Origin: JBIIUJ01 sp044340025 | Lineage (GTDB): Bacteria > Pseudomonadota > Alphaproteobacteria > Caulobacterales > Aquidulcibacteraceae | Direction of reading: 5' to 3' | DNA length: 8,336 bases | Assembly (NCBI GenBank): GCA_044340025.1 | Contig: JBIIUJ010000120.1 | Location: 1-8,336, forward strand | Shown here: piece after piece, positions 1-6,875 of the stretch | How positions within the stretch are numbered: the stretch's first letter is position 1 | Layout of the letters: the number at the start of each line of letters is the position of its first letter | The notes under the pieces: model-generated | Database searches by the model: none | Told to the model about the DNA's origin: nothing | Seen by the model: the letters and a program-made list of their open reading frames with translations, nothing else | Position numbers and translations under genes: made by a program

Positions 1-108
1 CGCAGCCCACGCCTCGTAGTCGGACGGCTTGGGATGGCGCAGATAGACCGCCTCGCCATCCACGCGGCGGCCATCGTCTCCCGTAAGATCCCAACGGATC
101 AGCGCCAT
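1..108 (-). CDS. GNAT family N-acetyltransferase, RimJ-like (N-terminal fragment, cut by window edge)
   Basis: The first 36 codons run off the left edge. The visible protein begins MALIRWDLTGDDGRRVDGEA and continues with YLRHPKPSDYEAW at residues 22-34. This V-x-LR-x-P-x-x-x-D-Y-x-x-W pattern is the usual start of the RimJ/RimL group, which acetylates protein N-termini (for RimJ, ribosomal protein S5 alanine) using acetyl-CoA in the cytoplasm. Two in-frame ATGs exist, at 114 and 108. The purine-rich AGAGG sits directly against the first but six bases before the second, so 108 is chosen. It lies 43 bases downstream of the M16 peptidase stop on the same strand, probably in the thrC-M16 transcript. 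The acetyl-CoA-binding loop is outside the window, so the substrate cannot be judged and the RimJ name is provisional. Confidence 0.65.
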   Translation of the reverse strand, partial: MALIRWDLTGDDGRRVDGEAVYLRHPKPSDYEAWAA

Positions 109-114
109 CGCCAT

Positions 115-119
115 CCTCT
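115..119 (-). promoter_or_regulatory. Shine-Dalgarno AGAGG that decides the GNAT gene start
   Basis: On the minus strand AGAGG is followed by ATGGCGATG. It abuts the first ATG (no spacing) and is six bases from the second at 108, which is a normal spacing. This favours the second ATG. Confidence 0.5.
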
Positions 120-151
120 ACAGCGTCTTCCGCCGGCCCCCTTATCAAGGC

Positions 152-1414
152 TCAAGCGAAGGCGTTGGTAAAGACCTCCGCGGCGGCAAGGCCCGCTTTG
201 GGCCCCACCACTGCGGCGGCTTGGCGCCCCGGCGCCGAAAACGCGCGCAGAACGGCCCCGACCTCGTCGGCGGCGACGGCCTCCAGATCGGCTGCAATCT
301 GATCGAGCGGGCGCGGGCCTCCGAAGGCGAACACCTGCGCGGCAGCCAGGTCGGCGCGACCCGCCAGGCTTTCAGCCCCCATGAGCAGACCCGCCGCCAG
401 CACCCGCTTTGCCCGGGCCATTTCCTCCGGCGTCGGCCCGTCTGCAGCAAGCGAGCGGGCATGATCCGCCGTGCGCTCCACAAGCTCGCGCGCATCTTTC
501 GGGGCGCAACCGGCCGCGATGCAGAGCCGGCCTTCGTCCTCATAGGGCTCGACATAAGCCTCCACCGCATAGGCGAGGCCGCGCGCTTCGCGCAGATCCT
601 GGAAAAGGCGCGAAGACATGCCCCCGCCCAGAATCTCGGCCGCCACCCGCGCCGCCATCGAAAGCGGCGCTCCGACAGCTGGCGCCGGCCCCGAGAGCAC
701 GATGTGGCTCTGATCGAGCTTTCGTGCTTCCACAGCCGCCCCGCCGGCGGCCCTTGCAGTCTCCGGGGTGCGCGGCGAACCCGCCCGCAGCCCGCCAAAC
801 CTGCGCTCCGCGCTCGCCGCCAGGGCCAGGGGATCAAAGCCTCCGGCCACCGCGATCACCACACGCTCGGGCGCGAGCGCCGTTTCGAGGAAGGATTCGA
901 TCACATCCCGGCTGAGAGCCCTGACCGTATCAGGCTCGCCAAGGATGGGCCGGCCTAGCGCCTGATCGGGAAAAACCGCCGCCTGATGCAGAACCCCGGC
1001 GCGATCTTCCGGCGCGTCATTGGCTTCGCCGATTTCCTGCAGCACCACGTTCTTTTCCAGCGCGATGTCAGCGGCCGCCAGATGCGGCGCGCGCAGGAGA
1101 TCGGCCAGAAGCTCCAGCGCGAAGGGAGCGTCCTCAGCCAGACAGCGCGCCACATAGGACGTGCGCTCATAGCCGGTGGCCGCATTCAGATAGACGCCCC
1201 GGCCCTCGGCGGCCTCGGCGAGCGCCTTGGCGCTGCGCCCGCCCGCGCCCTTGAACAAGAGATGCTCCAGAAAATGAGCGACGCCATTCTCTTCCGCTCG
1301 CTCCCAGCGCGCGCCCACGCGCACATGCACGCCGAGCGCCGCCGTGCGCGCGCCAGACACCGGATCAAGCAAAAGCCCCACCCCGTTTGGCAGGCGATGC
1401 AGCACCGCGCTCAT
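152..1414 (-). CDS. M16 family zinc metallopeptidase (pitrilysin / processing-peptidase type)
   Basis: A 420-residue protein with the inverted zinc motif HFLEH (His47, Glu50, His51) and the third ligand expected about 76 residues on, Glu127 in NVVLQEIGE. The N-terminal M16 domain spans about 1-150. The C-terminal M16 domain follows, with GGGMSSRLF (263-271) and RGLAYAV (278-284) carrying the Arg and Tyr typical of an active peptidase. Length matches the single-chain bacterial relatives of mitochondrial processing peptidase. No signal peptide is seen, so it is probably cytoplasmic; the substrate is unknown. The frame is open upstream to 1657, but that part overlaps thrC and reads as shadow; homology begins at MSAVLHRLPNG. 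The ATG at 1414-1412 overlaps the thrC stop as ATGA, which suggests translational coupling. The region just before the ATG has no good Shine-Dalgarno, consistent with that coupling. Confidence 0.93.
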   Translation of the reverse strand: MSAVLHRLPNGVGLLLDPVSGARTAALGVHVRVGARWERAEENGVAHFLEHLLFKGAGGRSAKALAEAAEGRGVYLNAATGYERTSYVARCLAEDAPFALELLADLLRAPHLAAADIALEKNVVLQEIGEANDAPEDRAGVLHQAAVFPDQALGRPILGEPDTVRALSRDVIESFLETALAPERVVIAVAGGFDPLALAASAERRFGGLRAGSPRTPETARAAGGAAVEARKLDQSHIVLSGPAPAVGAPLSMAARVAAEILGGGMSSRLFQDLREARGLAYAVEAYVEPYEDEGRLCIAAGCAPKDARELVERTADHARSLAADGPTPEEMARAKRVLAAGLLMGAESLAGRADLAAAQVFAFGGPRPLDQIAADLEAVAADEVGAVLRAFSAPGRQAAAVVGPKAGLAAAEVFTNAFA

Positions 1415-2808
1415 GGCCCAGTGCGCCGGTGTGCGCGGATGTAGGCCTTCACTGCGGCGGGATCGGCGGGCAGCTCTGCAAAAGCTTCGGTCCGGGTGAA
1501 GAGGTCGGCTGCGCGCGGCGGCAGCGGGGGCGGGAAGCCCAACACCGCCTCCACCGTCTCCGGGAATTTCGCCGGGTGGGCGGTGGCCAGCAGCACGCGT
1601 GCGCCGCCAGCCTCGGGCCCCAACCGCGCCTGCCAGCCGACCGCCGTGTGCGGGCACAGCACTTCGCCCGTCGTCGCATAGGCTTGCGCGATCGCGGCGC
1701 GGGTGGCGGCGTCGTCAACACCAGCGGCGTCGAAATGGGTCCTCAGGAAGGCCAGCGCCGCTGGCGGCAGAGCATAGGCCCCGGTCTGGGCGAAGCCGTC
1801 GTAGAGCGCTTTCAGCGCGGCGCCATCGCGGCCCACCGCCTCATGCACGATCCGCTCGAAATTGCTGGCGACCGTGATGTCCATGGCCGGCGACAGCGTC
1901 GCCTGGCTCGCCGCCGTGCGCCGATAGGTTCCTGTAGCGAGCGCCTGGGCGATCCCGTCATTGGCGTTGGTGGCGATCATGATCCGCCCGATCGGCGCCC
2001 CGATCCGCTTGGCGACATAGCCCGCCAGCGCATCGCCGAAATTGCCGCTCGGCACGGTGAAGTTCACCGGCCCAGCAGCGCAGAGCGCGCTTGCAGCGAC
2101 GACATAATAGACCGACTGCGCCACGATCCGGGCCCAGTTGATCGAGTTCACAGGCGACAGCGCGACCTCGGCGGTGAAATCGCGATCGGCAAAGAGCGCC
2201 TTCACCACCGCCTGGGCGCCGTCGAAGTCGCCGTCTACAATCAGGGCATGGATGTTGCCCGCGCCGGAGCTCGTCATGAATCGGCGCTGAACCTCCGAGA
2301 CCCGGCCCTTGGGCAGCAGCACGAACACATCCGCCCGCGCCCGACCTTTCAGCGCCTCCACGGCGGCGCCGCCAGTATCCCCGCTCGTCGCGCAGACGAT
2401 CGAGAGCCGGCCGCCGCGCGCTTCCAGCGCATGGTCGTAGAGCCCGCCAAGGAGCTGCATCGCCATGTCCTTGAAGGCCAGCGAGGGGCCGTGAAACAGC
2501 TCGAGGATATACTCCCCCGGCCCGGTCTGCTGCAGGGGCGCGACCGCATGGTTTGCCCATTGCGCGCCATAGGCGGCGTGCGCGAGGGCCGCGCAGGTCT
2601 CTGCCGACAGATCATCGCCAGCAAACAGCTTCAGCACGGCGCCGGCTGTTTCTGCATAGGGTGCCGTCCCGGCGGCTGCGATCACCCCCGGGTCGAGCGC
2701 GGGCCATGACACCGGCACATAGAGCCCGCCGTCTGGTGCAAGCCCGCCGAGCAGCGCCTCGAGAAAGGAGATGGCGGGCGAGGCCCCGCGCGTGGAAACA
2801 TACCGCAT
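1411..2808 (-). CDS. thrC: Threonine synthase (PLP-dependent)
   Basis: A 465-residue protein that converts O-phosphohomoserine to threonine and phosphate, the last step of threonine synthesis, in the cytoplasm. It opens with the family signature YVSTRGASP and GGLAPDGGLYVP (residues 3-31). The PLP lysine is Lys113 in HGPSLAFKD. The phosphate-binding and core motifs follow: CATSGDTGGAA (139-149), NSINWARIVAQ (221-231), SGNFGDALAG (254-263), the NFERI segment (316-320) and the C-terminal TAHPAKFPETV (409-419). Length fits the roughly 460-residue form common in alphaproteobacteria. The ATG at 2808 is chosen because conservation starts there; a TTG at 2865, overlapping the S9 stop, would add 19 unconserved residues. 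The gene starts 53 bases after the S9 peptidase and overlaps the M16 gene by four bases. Its leader can fold so as to hide the start (see the inverted repeat at 2809-2853). Confidence 0.96.
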   Translation of the reverse strand: MRYVSTRGASPAISFLEALLGGLAPDGGLYVPVSWPALDPGVIAAAGTAPYAETAGAVLKLFAGDDLSAETCAALAHAAYGAQWANHAVAPLQQTGPGEYILELFHGPSLAFKDMAMQLLGGLYDHALEARGGRLSIVCATSGDTGGAAVEALKGRARADVFVLLPKGRVSEVQRRFMTSSGAGNIHALIVDGDFDGAQAVVKALFADRDFTAEVALSPVNSINWARIVAQSVYYVVAASALCAAGPVNFTVPSGNFGDALAGYVAKRIGAPIGRIMIATNANDGIAQALATGTYRRTAASQATLSPAMDITVASNFERIVHEAVGRDGAALKALYDGFAQTGAYALPPAALAFLRTHFDAAGVDDAATRAAIAQAYATTGEVLCPHTAVGWQARLGPEAGGARVLLATAHPAKFPETVEAVLGFPPPLPPRAADLFTRTEAFAELPADPAAVKAYIRAHRRTGP

Positions 2809-2853
2809 GAGGGGGCGCTCTCTAGCGCAAGCCCGCGCCCGCGTCGCCCCCTC
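2809..2853 (-). repeat. 9-bp perfect inverted repeat directly upstream of the thrC start, with nested hairpin
   Basis: GAGGGGGCG at 2809-2817 is the exact reverse complement of CGCCCCCTC at 2845-2853, separated by 27 bases. On the thrC mRNA the 3' arm ends immediately before the ATG. A second, competing hairpin (GCGCT, loop, AGCGC at 2815-2828) places AGAG, the only Shine-Dalgarno-like purine run, in its loop. The two stems share bases 2815-2817, so they cannot form together. A role in translation control, or in transcription between the S9 gene and thrC, is inference; neither stem is followed by a U-run, so it is not a classical terminator. Confidence 0.5.
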
Positions 2854-2861
2854 GGCGTGCC

Positions 2862-4832
2862 TCAAGACCTCGGCGCGAGCCCGAAGACCTTGCGGTAAAA
2901 CAGCGTCTCGGCCTCGCGCTGGGCGTCGGAATTGGCCTTCTTGCGGAAACCGTGGCCCTCATCCATCGCCAGCATGTACCAGACGTCGCCGCCATTGGCG
3001 CGGACCTTGGCGACAATCTGCTCGGCCTCGGAGCGCGGCACGCGCGGATCGTTCGCGCCCTGGATCACGAACAGGGGCTTTGTGATCTTCTGGGCGTTGT
3101 TGAGCGGCGCGATCTTTTCCTGGAAGGCGCGCATCGCGGGATCCCGCTCGTCGCCATATTCCACCCTGCGTAGATCGACGCGGTAACCTTCGGTGTTCTG
3201 CAGGAACGTCACGAAGTTGGAGATGCCGACGATGTTGATCCCGCCAGCCAGGCGGTCGTTGTATTCCACCATGCTGGCGAGCACCATGTAGCCGCCGTAG
3301 CTGCCGCCATAGACGACGACCTTGTCCTTATCCATGCCCGGCTGGGTTGCGATCCAGTCGAGCAGGGCCCCGATGTCGCGGACCGCGTCGAGCCGCTTGA
3401 ATCCGTTGTCGAGACCCACGAATTCCTTGCCGTAGCCGGTCGAGCCGCGCACGTTCGGCTCGATCACGGTCAAGCCCAGCTCGTTTACCCAATACTGGAT
3501 GCGGCTGTTGAAGAAGGGGCGGGACTGCGCCTCCGGACCGCCATGGATGTCGATCACCACAGGCGTCGGCCCCGTCGCGTTCCTGGGGCGATAAACGAAG
3601 GCGGGGATGGTGCGGCGTTGGCCGTTCACGCTGTCAAACGTGGCGAAGCGCACCACCTCCGGCCGCACGAAAGTGCGCGGATCGAGACCCCCGACCTCGC
3701 TTTCGGTCCAGCGCGTGAGGGCGCGGGCGCGCAGATCATAGCTCCACACATCCGACGGGCTGTCCGAGGCGGAGAGCGAGAAACCGATCCGGCGGCTTTC
3801 GGCATCGAACGCCAGCCCGCCGATGACGCCGGGCGGCAGCGTGGGCCCCGCGATCGCGCGGCCGGTGCGCGCATCCATGAAGCGCAGCACTGACAGCCCA
3901 TCCTCGTTGACGGTGTAGGCGATGGTCCGCCCATCGGGCGAGAGCTCCATCAGCTCTACATCCCAGCTCAGCGCCGGCGTCAGCACCGTGCGGGCGCCGG
4001 TGGAAAGATCGACGCGGACGATGCGCTGGAACTGCGACCCTTCGTCCGAGATCAGGAAAACGCCGGCCCCATCCTGCGCGAACACGCCGCCGTCATAGGC
4101 GACCTTCAGATCGGGCGTGATTTCAGTCAGCTGACGGGTCGCCACGTCCAGCACATAGCGCCGGCTCTCTCCCACCGAGATGTAGTTGGACAGCAGGAGC
4201 TTCGCTCCGTCAGCCGACCAGTCCAGCGGCGCCCAGGAGCCATCGGCCTCATGCACCACCGTGCGGACCGAAGGATTGGCGATGTCGACGGTCACGATCT
4301 GACGGCGGGCGGTGCCGGAGCGTGTGATCGACCAGGCGGCCTTGGCGCCATCGTCGGTGAAGGTCAGGGCCGCGTTCTGGGTGCGCGGCTCATCAAACAG
4401 CGCTTGCGCCCGCCCGGTCGTGCGGTCGAACCGCCAGGGGCGCACGAACTCGTCGCCGCCCGTGTCCTTGCCAAAGAAGATCTCGCCAGAGCCGCCGGGC
4501 CGCACCTGAACGCCGCCGGTGGGCTCCGGGAAGAAGGTCAACTGACGGCGCGCGCCCAGCGGCGTGCGCACTTCGTGGATCTGGGCGGTGTTGCCAAAGC
4601 GGGTGGTGATGACCACCCCGCCGTCGGGCAGGAAGCCGCCAAAGCCGGCGCCGCGGGTGTTTACATACTGGTTCAGCCGTTCACGGACGTCTGCCGGCGT
4701 TTGCGGCACGTTCTGAAGCACGAGCGCGCCCACCGTGCGCTCCTGCACGGGAGCCGGGGTCGGGGCGGTCTGGGCGAGGGCGGGAACGCCAGCGAGAAGA
4801 GCGGCGGCGAAGAGCGCAGAACGAAGGGACAA
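2862..4832 (-). CDS. Exported S9 family (prolyl oligopeptidase/DPP-like) serine peptidase
   Basis: A 656-residue protein with an N-terminal signal peptide (hydrophobic ALFAAALLAGVPALA) and a likely signal peptidase I cut after Ala20 (ALA|Q), so it is probably periplasmic or secreted. Residues about 50-400 have the WD40/beta-propeller look of S9 enzymes, with repeated LSPDGR- and TDDGAK-like turns. The catalytic alpha/beta-hydrolase domain covers about 400-656, with HGGPE (430-434), the nucleophile Ser511 in GGSYGG, Asp595 in GANDPRVP and His627 in EGHGF. All triad residues are present, so an active dipeptidyl/oligopeptidyl peptidase on short peptides is expected; exact specificity cannot be read. 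The start is a TTG, supported by GAGAGG six bases upstream and by the complete signal peptide that follows. It lies 89 bases after the alpha/beta hydrolase and 53 bases before thrC, all on the same strand. Confidence 0.94.
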   Translation of the reverse strand: MSLRSALFAAALLAGVPALAQTAPTPAPVQERTVGALVLQNVPQTPADVRERLNQYVNTRGAGFGGFLPDGGVVITTRFGNTAQIHEVRTPLGARRQLTFFPEPTGGVQVRPGGSGEIFFGKDTGGDEFVRPWRFDRTTGRAQALFDEPRTQNAALTFTDDGAKAAWSITRSGTARRQIVTVDIANPSVRTVVHEADGSWAPLDWSADGAKLLLSNYISVGESRRYVLDVATRQLTEITPDLKVAYDGGVFAQDGAGVFLISDEGSQFQRIVRVDLSTGARTVLTPALSWDVELMELSPDGRTIAYTVNEDGLSVLRFMDARTGRAIAGPTLPPGVIGGLAFDAESRRIGFSLSASDSPSDVWSYDLRARALTRWTESEVGGLDPRTFVRPEVVRFATFDSVNGQRRTIPAFVYRPRNATGPTPVVIDIHGGPEAQSRPFFNSRIQYWVNELGLTVIEPNVRGSTGYGKEFVGLDNGFKRLDAVRDIGALLDWIATQPGMDKDKVVVYGGSYGGYMVLASMVEYNDRLAGGINIVGISNFVTFLQNTEGYRVDLRRVEYGDERDPAMRAFQEKIAPLNNAQKITKPLFVIQGANDPRVPRSEAEQIVAKVRANGGDVWYMLAMDEGHGFRKKANSDAQREAETLFYRKVFGLAPRS

Positions 4833-4838
4833 GGCTGA

Positions 4839-4844
4839 CCTCTC
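4839..4844 (-). promoter_or_regulatory. Shine-Dalgarno GAGAGG supporting the TTG start of the S9 peptidase
   Basis: GAGAGG on the minus strand, then six bases, then TTG. No ATG or GTG in this frame nearby gives a complete signal peptide, so this site is the main argument for the TTG start. Confidence 0.6.
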
Positions 4845-4857
4845 AAGAATGCCTGTC

Positions 4858-4886
4858 GCGGTAGCGGGTCGCGCTCAAGGCAGCAA
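4858..4886 (-). promoter_or_regulatory. Weak candidate housekeeping promoter for the S9 peptidase gene
   Basis: In the 89-base gap between the hydrolase and the S9 gene, the minus strand reads TTGCTGC, 14 bases, then GCTACCGC. This resembles the Caulobacter housekeeping form (TTGACGS, 10-14 bases, GCTANAWC) but has mismatches in both elements. In a GC-rich gap such matches arise by chance, so it is only a candidate. Confidence 0.2.
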
Positions 4887-4921
4887 CCGGCAAACGCTCA
4901 CGATCTGGCGACACGACCCGT

Positions 4922-5686
4922 CTACAGGCCGCGGCGCGCCATCCAGCCGAGCGCTGCGTCTGCAACATTCCGCCAGCCAGGCTCGCCCACGAGCCAGTGG
5001 CTCATCTCCTCGAACAACACCATTTCGCCCTGCACTCTAGGAAAGCGGCGGATAAGCACCCCGGCGGTGGAGGCGGGGTTCAGCACATCGCGCCCGCCGG
5101 TCAGCAGCAGCACTGGACAGCTGATCCGGTCGGCGGGTGCTGCGGCCGCCATCGTCGGATCGAGCGCCCAATTGAGCGTCTCGAACGCGGCTCGTCCGCT
5201 CTCGGGCACAAACCGCGCAAACAGGGCGTGCCGCTCCGCCCGGGGCATCCGGTTCAGCGAATAATCGCGGACTGGGCCATAAACGGGGTCAACCGCCTGG
5301 TTCCAGTAATCGCCCAACGCAAACAGCGCGACCGCCGCGCTCAGTTCTTCCGGCGTCGTGGGCGCCACCCCCCAAGGCGTGGACGGCGCCAGCAAAACCA
5401 GCCCTGCCACTGGCGCGCGCGTCGCCACGATCTGGGCGATCAGCCCGCCCATCGAATGGCCGACAAGCACCGGCGGCCGATCCAGCCGCGCGGTCGCGGC
5501 GGCGACTGAGGCGGCGAAGTCCTGAAGGCCCAGCGCGGCAAGCTGCGCCCGGTCCGCGCCGGGCTGGTGGCAAGGCAGATTGGGCGCGTAGCAGGCATAG
5601 CCCGCCGCTTCGAACGGCTGGCGGAACAGGTCGAACGACCACCCCCCGCAAAACGCGCCGTGCAGGAACACGACGGACTGTTTCAC
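4922..5686 (-). CDS. Alpha/beta-fold hydrolase (esterase/lipase-like)
   Basis: A 254-residue single-domain hydrolase. VVFLHGAFCGGWSF (5-18) carries the HG oxyanion motif, GHSMGG (76-81) gives nucleophile Ser78, GGRDVLN (197-203) gives Asp200, and SHWLVGEPGW (229-238) gives His230. Spacing is that of a complete catalytic triad, and a cap region lies at about 105-185. No signal peptide, so it is probably cytoplasmic. It likely cleaves an ester or a similar bond in a small molecule; the substrate cannot be read from sequence. The start is GTG at 5686: an in-frame TAG lies only four codons upstream, so no longer start exists, and MKQSVVFLHG is exactly where the fold begins. The Shine-Dalgarno is poor (AGG about eight bases upstream). 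It is divergent from the GST gene across 119 bases and may be the first gene of the minus-strand series that continues with the S9 peptidase. Confidence 0.9.
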   Translation of the reverse strand: MKQSVVFLHGAFCGGWSFDLFRQPFEAAGYACYAPNLPCHQPGADRAQLAALGLQDFAASVAAATARLDRPPVLVGHSMGGLIAQIVATRAPVAGLVLLAPSTPWGVAPTTPEELSAAVALFALGDYWNQAVDPVYGPVRDYSLNRMPRAERHALFARFVPESGRAAFETLNWALDPTMAAAAPADRISCPVLLLTGGRDVLNPASTAGVLIRRFPRVQGEMVLFEEMSHWLVGEPGWRNVADAALGWMARRGL

Positions 5687-5805
5687 CCCGATCGCCTAGC
5701 GTGTTCATGCCGGGTTGGCGAGGGCGCCGCTGCGCGATGCTTCCGCCTCGTGCGCTGGTGGGCTTAACTCCAGGCGAAACAGACAACCGCCAGGGAGGCG
5801 CCGCC
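5687..5805. other. Divergent intergenic region between hydrolase and GST
   Basis: This 119-base gap must hold the start signals for both divergent genes. I see no promoter good enough to name: the best plus-strand pair, TTCCGC at 5741-5746 and TTAACT at 5764-5769 with 17 bases between, matches consensus poorly. No convincing palindrome was found. The GST ribosome-binding site AGGGAGG lies at 5792-5798, seven bases before its ATG. Confidence 0.5.
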
Positions 5806-6438
5806 ATGATCCGCGTTCATCACCTCAACAATTCGCGTTCCCAGCGCATCCTTTGGCTGCTGGAGGAGCTGGGCCTGCCCTACGAGATCGTGTTCCACCA
5901 GCGCGACGCCACAACAAATCTCGCCCCGCCGGCCCTGAAGGCCGTCCATCCGTTGGGCAAGAGCCCGGTGATCGAACACGATGGCCGGGTGGTGGCCGAA
6001 AGCGGCGCCATCATCGATTATCTGTGCCGCCGCTGCGCCGACGGGGCGCTCACCCCTGCGGCAGGGTCCGACGAGGAGATCGCCTACTGGCAGTGGATGC
6101 ACTTCGCCGAGGGGTCGGCCATGCTGCCGCTGCTGCTGGCGCTCTACACCCGCTACCTCGGCGAGGCCGGCGCGCCTCTGCAGCCGCGCATCACAAGCGA
6201 AATCCTCAATCATCTGAGCTACATGAATGATGCCCTGGAAGGCCGCGACTTTCTCGTTGGCGAAAGCCTGACCGGCGCGGACATCAACAACCTGTTCGTG
6301 GTGGAGGCGGCCAGCGGCTCGGGCGCCGTGGAGGCTTTCCCCAATCTGGTGCGCTACCGCGACTCGATGCACGCCCGGCCAGCCTATCAGCGCGGGCTCG
6401 ACAAGGGCGGCCTCTACGAGATCGGCAAGCCCCGCTAG
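5806..6438 (+). CDS. Glutathione S-transferase family protein
   Basis: A 210-residue protein with the two-domain GST plan. The N-terminal thioredoxin-like domain (about 1-80) has NNSRSQRILWLLEEL (8-22), with Ser10 or Ser12 where bacterial and theta-like GSTs carry the residue that activates glutathione. It also has the cis-proline segment HPLGKSPVIEHDG (Pro54) and the glutathione gamma-glutamyl contact ESGAIIDYL (65-73). The helical C-terminal domain contains the folding motif ESLTGADINNLF (153-164). It is cytoplasmic and probably conjugates or reduces electrophiles with glutathione; the substrate is unknown. The ATG at 5806 is chosen because of the strong AGGGAGG seven bases upstream and because MIRVHHLNNSRSQR begins the fold; the frame is open back to 5701 but shows no homology there. 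Its TAG stop overlaps the stop of the convergent thioesterase gene. Confidence 0.94.
   Translation: MIRVHHLNNSRSQRILWLLEELGLPYEIVFHQRDATTNLAPPALKAVHPLGKSPVIEHDGRVVAESGAIIDYLCRRCADGALTPAAGSDEEIAYWQWMHFAEGSAMLPLLLALYTRYLGEAGAPLQPRITSEILNHLSYMNDALEGRDFLVGESLTGADINNLFVVEAASGSGAVEAFPNLVRYRDSMHARPAYQRGLDKGGLYEIGKPR
6435..6438. other. Shared CTAG: overlapping convergent stop codons
   Basis: The GST stop is TAG at 6436-6438 on plus and the thioesterase stop is TAG at 6437-6435 on minus. Both sit in the four-base palindrome CTAG, so there is no intergenic space and no room for a terminator outside coding sequence. Confidence 0.9.
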
Positions 6439-6875
6439 GGCGCATCCTGATCGGGCGCGCTGACCAGGAAGTGGCCGTGAAGGGCTGCGATCGGGTCGGC
6501 GCGCTCATGCTGCCAGGCTTCCACCCGGACATTGGCGATCCGCCGGCCAAGCTTGGTGACATGGGCGCGCGCAAACGTATCCACCGGCCGCCCGGAGCGC
6601 AGATAGTCGATCGAGATGTCGATGGTCTTGGGCAGCTTCTGGGCGCCCTGCGCCACATAGATCTGGGCCACCGCGGTCAGCTCCATCAGCGCGCCGATCA
6701 CCCCGCCATGCAACGCCGGAAGCATCGGATTGCCGACGAGCTTCTCCTGGAACGGCAACACGACGGTCAGTTCATCGCCTTTCAGTTCCGGCTTGAGGCC
6801 AAGAAAGCGCGCATAAGGGATGCGCCCGATCAGCGCGGCCAACTCCTCGGGCTTCACCCGGACCGGGGTGCTCAT
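6435..6875 (-). CDS. PaaI-type hotdog-fold thioesterase (HGG/Glu form)
   Basis: A 146-residue single hotdog domain, the second gene of a two-gene operon. The active-site segment is GNPMLPALHGGVIGALMELTAVA: Asn49, His56, Gly57-Gly58, and Glu65 where most PaaI proteins have Asp. IDISIDYLRSGRP (85-97) is the usual central strand. Family members hydrolyse acyl- or aryl-CoA thioesters as dimers of dimers, with active sites at subunit interfaces. The start at 6875 is an ATG overlapping the previous gene's TGA as ATGA, with an AAAAGG run seven bases upstream; the frame is open to 7142 but that part is shadow of the upstream thioesterase. The natural acyl-CoA cannot be read. The close link to its paralogue suggests they act on related substrates or form a mixed oligomer (inference). 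Confidence 0.88.
   Translation of the reverse strand: MSTPVRVKPEELAALIGRIPYARFLGLKPELKGDELTVVLPFQEKLVGNPMLPALHGGVIGALMELTAVAQIYVAQGAQKLPKTIDISIDYLRSGRPVDTFARAHVTKLGRRIANVRVEAWQHERADPIAALHGHFLVSAPDQDAP

Noticed and set aside
221..958. Plus-strand 245-codon frame opposite the M16 gene
   Set aside because: Arg-rich shadow with no recognisable domain, fully inside the well-supported M16 peptidase.
1415..1657. N-terminal extension of the M16 protein by 81 codons
   Set aside because: The segment lies within thrC in another frame and has Arg/Gly/Ala shadow composition; family homology and the ATGA overlap both point to 1414.
1387..2709. Long 440-codon open frame on the plus strand antisense to thrC
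   Set aside because: Composition is Arg/Gly/His-rich shadow typical of high-GC antisense frames; no domain is recognisable, and the opposite strand is an unmistakable threonine synthase.
4251..4838. Plus-strand 195-codon frame opposite the S9 peptidase N-terminus
   Set aside because: No domain or convincing start signal; it lies antisense to the signal peptide and propeller of a clear S9 gene.
5701..5805. Upstream extension of the GST frame
   Set aside because: The GST fold begins exactly at the ATG at 5806, which has a strong AGGGAGG site; the extension shows no homology.
6445..6469. Imperfect hairpin TCCTGATC/GACCAGGA near the GST-thioesterase junction as a terminator
   Set aside because: It lies inside the thioesterase coding region, has a mismatch on the plus strand and a wobble on the minus strand, and no T-run follows.
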